Assembly: GCF_009905375.1 (NCBI RefSeq)
Contig: NC_133653.1
Coordinates: 90,013,004 to 90,077,003 of the forward strand
DNA length: 64,000 bases
Source of the DNA: Apium graveolens
Lineage: Eukaryota; Streptophyta; Magnoliopsida; Apiales; Apiaceae
Direction: 5' to 3'
Both the position numbers and the translations under genes were made by a program. Of the stretch, positions 60,460 through 64,000 are shown piece after piece (the stretch's first letter is position 1; each line of letters begins with the position of its first letter). The notes under the pieces are model-generated. The model saw nothing but the letters and a program-made list of their open reading frames with translations. It ran no database searches and was not told the DNA's origin.

Positions 60460-63400
60460 CTATGCTTTGACCTGCATCAGTTCTTCTTCATTACTATCAC
60501 CAATTTGATAAATGGTTGTTCTGAGAGCTTGAATGGATGTTCTTTCAAATCCATCACCAAGTCTGATAACCTTAGTATATGAAGAGTTTTCATTATAACA
60601 TAAGCATCTTCCTTTCAGAATAACTTCCACCTTAGCAGAATTCTTCAGCATAGGAATTTCTCTTCCATCACCTTCAGTAATCATTGGACTGTAATGAGAA
60701 ATCTTCGTACCAGAGATTCTGAATAGATCTCTTATAGCCTTCAAAATATATTCTGACCATCTTCTTGTAACATTAGATTTTTCTTCCAGAAGATAATGAA
60801 TATGTTGAAGTTCTCTGATAGACTTCTTTAATACATCAGAATCAGCTAATCTATAAGTCCTTTCATCATTAAGAAATAAGATTAATTTCTCTTTTAGATT
60901 CTCCTTATCATGAGCATCTATCACAACTTAAGCAGACAACACCTTGTCAAGGTGCCTTTGTTTGATTTGTTCATATGGTTTGTCTGTCAATATGAAAGGA
61001 TCTCCTAGAGTAACCTCTACTCCTATTTGAATCTTCTCTTCTTCAGAACTTAATCCAGCTCTATCTCTAGGTTGTTTGGCTTTCAACCCAAATGTAGCAA
61101 GTTGATTAATCATGAGATTGGATTTTGGTTCAACTGGAGTAGCTTTCTTCCATAACAGCTTCTTCTTATCAGCAATTGTTAATTTATTCAAATCAACTTG
61201 AGCATTGTCAATAGTTGATGTCTTGATAGCTTGATCAGAATTTGCTGTTTCTTCTGTACCTTCATGTCCTTTACTCTGAACAACAATTTGAGCAATGTCA
61301 GAGGTTATTTTAGAATCTTCACTTATCTTTCTTCTTTTCAGAATTTGAACAGTTTCATCTTCTATCAAATCATCATCATGCAATGTAGTTTGATAGACTG
61401 GAATGGAAGAATTTTTCTTTTTCTTTAAAGGTTCACCAACCTTTTCTTTTCCTTTTGATTTAGAATCAATCTCAATTTGTGATCTTGTTTTGGCTTTAGA
61501 TGCCTCAGTGATTGATTTCTCCTTGATCACAATGCCTTTCTCCTTAGGCCTTGGAGGTCTCTTTGCATCAGAAGCTTTAGACTTAGGATTTGTCTTCTCA
61601 GCAGCAAATCTAGCTTCTTCCTCCTTGAGAGTTTCTAAATCCATTCCTGGATTGTGTTTTAGAAATAATCTTCTTGCTATCTCTTCATCAAGTGTCAGGA
61701 TTTTAAGATCTTTTTAATAAACAGTAGTCTTCTTCCCCTTTAACTTCAGAGTTTGCAAGAACTTCTGAGAGTCTTCAGATCATGACTGAATTAGAATATC
61801 AGAACTTGACATCAGACTTTGCTTATCACCACTTGACTTCAGTCTTTGAGCATTCACAGCATCAGAACTTGACTTGTTCTGAATAGAAGATTTTCCTTGA
61901 ACTTTTCTTTGACCTTTGCTCTTTTCAGAGTTTCCCTGGTCATCACCTTTATCATCCTTTTTCTTCAGTTCTTGAGTAGGTGAGCATTTGGACTTAACTA
62001 CCTTCTCCCCTTTTTTTGGCATCATCAGGAAGTAAGAGAGAAAGAAGAAGTTCAACTGAAGATTGGATTTCATCCAATTGAGCTTTCTGAGAAGCTTGAT
62101 TAACCAGAACCTCAACAATTTGGGCCTGTTGCTTCTCTTGAGTTTTCTCAATGGCTGCAACTTTTTCAGAAATAGGTCTGATATACCTATTTTTGTCAAG
62201 CTTGAGCACCTGATCGAGCTTATCAGCTTGTTCTCTGAGTGTATCAACCTTTTAATGAGTAGAAGTATGTAGACCTTGAAGATGTTTAGACAGAGCTGTG
62301 ATCTTGAGTTGTGTCTTGAAATCAGCATTTGTGAGAAACTCATCAGCTTTTGCAATATGCTCTGTCAGAATTTTAGAACATGGAATAAAATCTGATTCAT
62401 TCCACTTCTTGGTCCACTCAACACCTCTGTGAGTATCCTCCCAAGGAATAGGTGCTTCCTTTTTAACAAACTTCTTCACCAATTCTTCCTTGCCCAGAAT
62501 AAGTAATGGAGTCTCAGCAGAAACACTGTCATCAGAACTTGAGGAAGACTCATTATGTTCTGATAGCTCAACAGTGTGTGAAGAAACTGGAGATTCAGGA
62601 ATAACATCATCTAAATTATGATCAGCAGAATTTATCTCCAGAGCTGGTGTCTTTGATGTAGATGGAGCTTCGAGATAAAGAACTTCAAGTATATTCAAAT
62701 TATGAATATCTATTTCAGAAATATCAGTTTGTTCTTTAGCCTCATCTGTAGCTTTAATAGGAGAGACAGGAGGGGTTAGAACTGTGTCATTAGCAGTGTC
62801 TTTGGCTTGAGATGGAAGGGCTTCAATAATAATTGGTTCTTGTGAGATCAGAGATTCCTGATCCCCTTCCTCATCTTCTTAAGTATCTTCTGATATAGCC
62901 GTAGCCAAATACCTCCTTGCCTTCATTTTCTTCAATCTCCTTGCCAATGAAGGAGTTGCTTCAGCAGCATCAGAATTTACAAATTTCCTCTTCAAAGTAT
63001 CAGAACTTTGAGCTGTTGTTTCTTTTTGAGAAGTAACATTCTCAGCTTCAATTATCACAGGTTCAGATGCCTGAACTCGTGGTTTAATTGTCTCCTCTTC
63101 ACTCTCAGACTCATCTATGAGAATCATCTTCCTTCTCTTTTGTGGAGGTTGAGAAACAGACTGTGTTCTCTTAGAAGGTTTGGAAGATGAAGGTCTGTTT
63201 GTTTGTGTTGATGGTTGAGAAGTCTGAGGTGTTCTGTAGAGGTGGTAGGTGTTGATGGTTGAGGTTCTGATGGTTGGACATCAGGATATAATGCAGTGTA
63301 TTTCACTAGATCATAGATTATTAAGGCTTGTTTGACAGATAAAGATATTTGGAGGGGTCTTAACACAGCCTTCTTATTATCAGTAGATAATAAGTCATTA

Positions 63401-64000
63401 AAAACTCTTTTAGCTAGTCTGAAAGATGGAATTAATTCACTAGCTGATTGGGGCTTATCATCACAACAAAAACTATAAATAAGCTGACAGAATCTAGCAA
63501 AATAAACAGTATTTCTATCTTCTGTCATCCTATCCCCAATGAAACCTAAGACAGCACTTTCATAATCAAAATCAGTTTGATTAATGAGAGCATACCCGAT
63601 TTTTTGACTGAATATGGGGATTGCATCAAATTTAGAACATTTGTTTGCAAAAGCCTTGGTAATGCAGTCAAAGAAGAAACTCCATTCCCTCCTTATGTAA
63701 GGTCTCTTCAATTGACCCAGCTTGGCCAATGTCCTTTCATACCCCAGACTGGCCATCATATTTTGAAGAACTGGCTCCTCAACAGTGGAATAGGCGCAGT
63801 TCTCAGGTAGCTGTAGTGCTTGGCATACTGTAGCCAAAGTTACGACATGCTCGTCCTCCCCTGATCAAAAGATTATACTTGGGGACCCTTGAGCACCACC
63901 ATCATCATATACTCCACTTCTCCAGAACTCCAGCACTTGAGTTTCAGAGATTGCATCAGGTTGGGTTAGAGCATACCCAATATCAGAATTAGCGAGAAAA
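60460..64000 (-). pseudogene. Element I: SIRE-type extra 3' ORF, about 1,150 codons, frameshifted
   Basis: One long reverse-strand coding region running off the right edge. From the edge: a segment with IGYALTQPDAISETQVLEFW, an in-frame TGA near 63862, then a well-kept 237-codon part (63837-63124) with ATVCQALQLP, LGQLKRPYIRREWSFFFDC and GFIGDRMTEDRNTVYFARF. Next come acidic, Ser-rich low-complexity parts (63127-62879; 62698-62252), a coiled-coil part ending SLLLPDDAKK (62209-61994), a Lys-rich part (to 61780), and a C-terminal part (61644-60928, 60924-60460). At least five shifts or stops, one in a run of seven Ts at about 62013. No membrane segment or signal peptide. Role unknown in the family. 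Confidence 0.75.

Overview
This window looks like intergenic heterochromatin from a large, AT-rich plant (eudicot) genome. I found no cellular gene, rRNA, tRNA or CRISPR array. Nearly all 64 kb is LTR retrotransposons nested in one another. The lineages are Ty3/gypsy chromoviruses (chromodomain, Tekay-like), one Ty3/gypsy Tat-lineage element with an additional RNase H, and Ty1/copia elements, several of SIRE type with an extra 3' ORF. Primer sites complementary to initiator tRNA-Met (TGGTATCAGAGC) recur on both strands. An umbellifer or other asterid host is only an impression from the style of the SIRE extra ORF.

Left block (1-32784). Two reverse-strand copia elements lie at the edge: L (leader, primer site and LTR, 1-1853) and K (gag, primer site and the first 53 bp of its LTR, 1854-2800). 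Chromovirus-type element B starts inside K's LTR at 2801. B's 5' LTR is split twice: by element A (3025-16917, target duplication TTACA) and by solo LTR C (17304-20673, target duplication TTTTC). B resumes to 24525, has a 1.25-kb non-coding internal region, and its 3' LTR runs from 25776 to 28874. There it meets a related LTR in reverse orientation (D, 28875-32784), giving a giant imperfect inverted repeat.

Element A has 4.16-kb LTRs differing by only about 14 substitutions, yet its gag and pol are full of stops and out of order. It therefore appears to have moved recently as a passenger copied by another element's enzymes.

Right block (32785-64000). Tat element E is cut at its RNase H by D. 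It carries RNase H, an additional RNase H, integrase, an antisense ORF with its own TATA box, and two tandem arrays (31 bp and 82 bp). E contains copia element F (37420 on), whose RNase H is interrupted by reverse SIRE element G (42831). G's RNase H is interrupted by reverse chromovirus H (48072), and H's 5' LTR by reverse SIRE element I (59644 to beyond the window). The nest is thus E > F > G > H > I, five deep. The far halves of these elements lie outside the window.

Points most worth a second look: dead-but-young element A with pol ahead of gag; a non-coding island shared by A and B; a 125-codon ORF with its own TATA box inside G; short tandem arrays in the U3 of every copia LTR whose core motif reappears in coding sequence; a strong G-quadruplex motif on the sense strand of L; and the B/D foldback. 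I found no convincing new cellular system.
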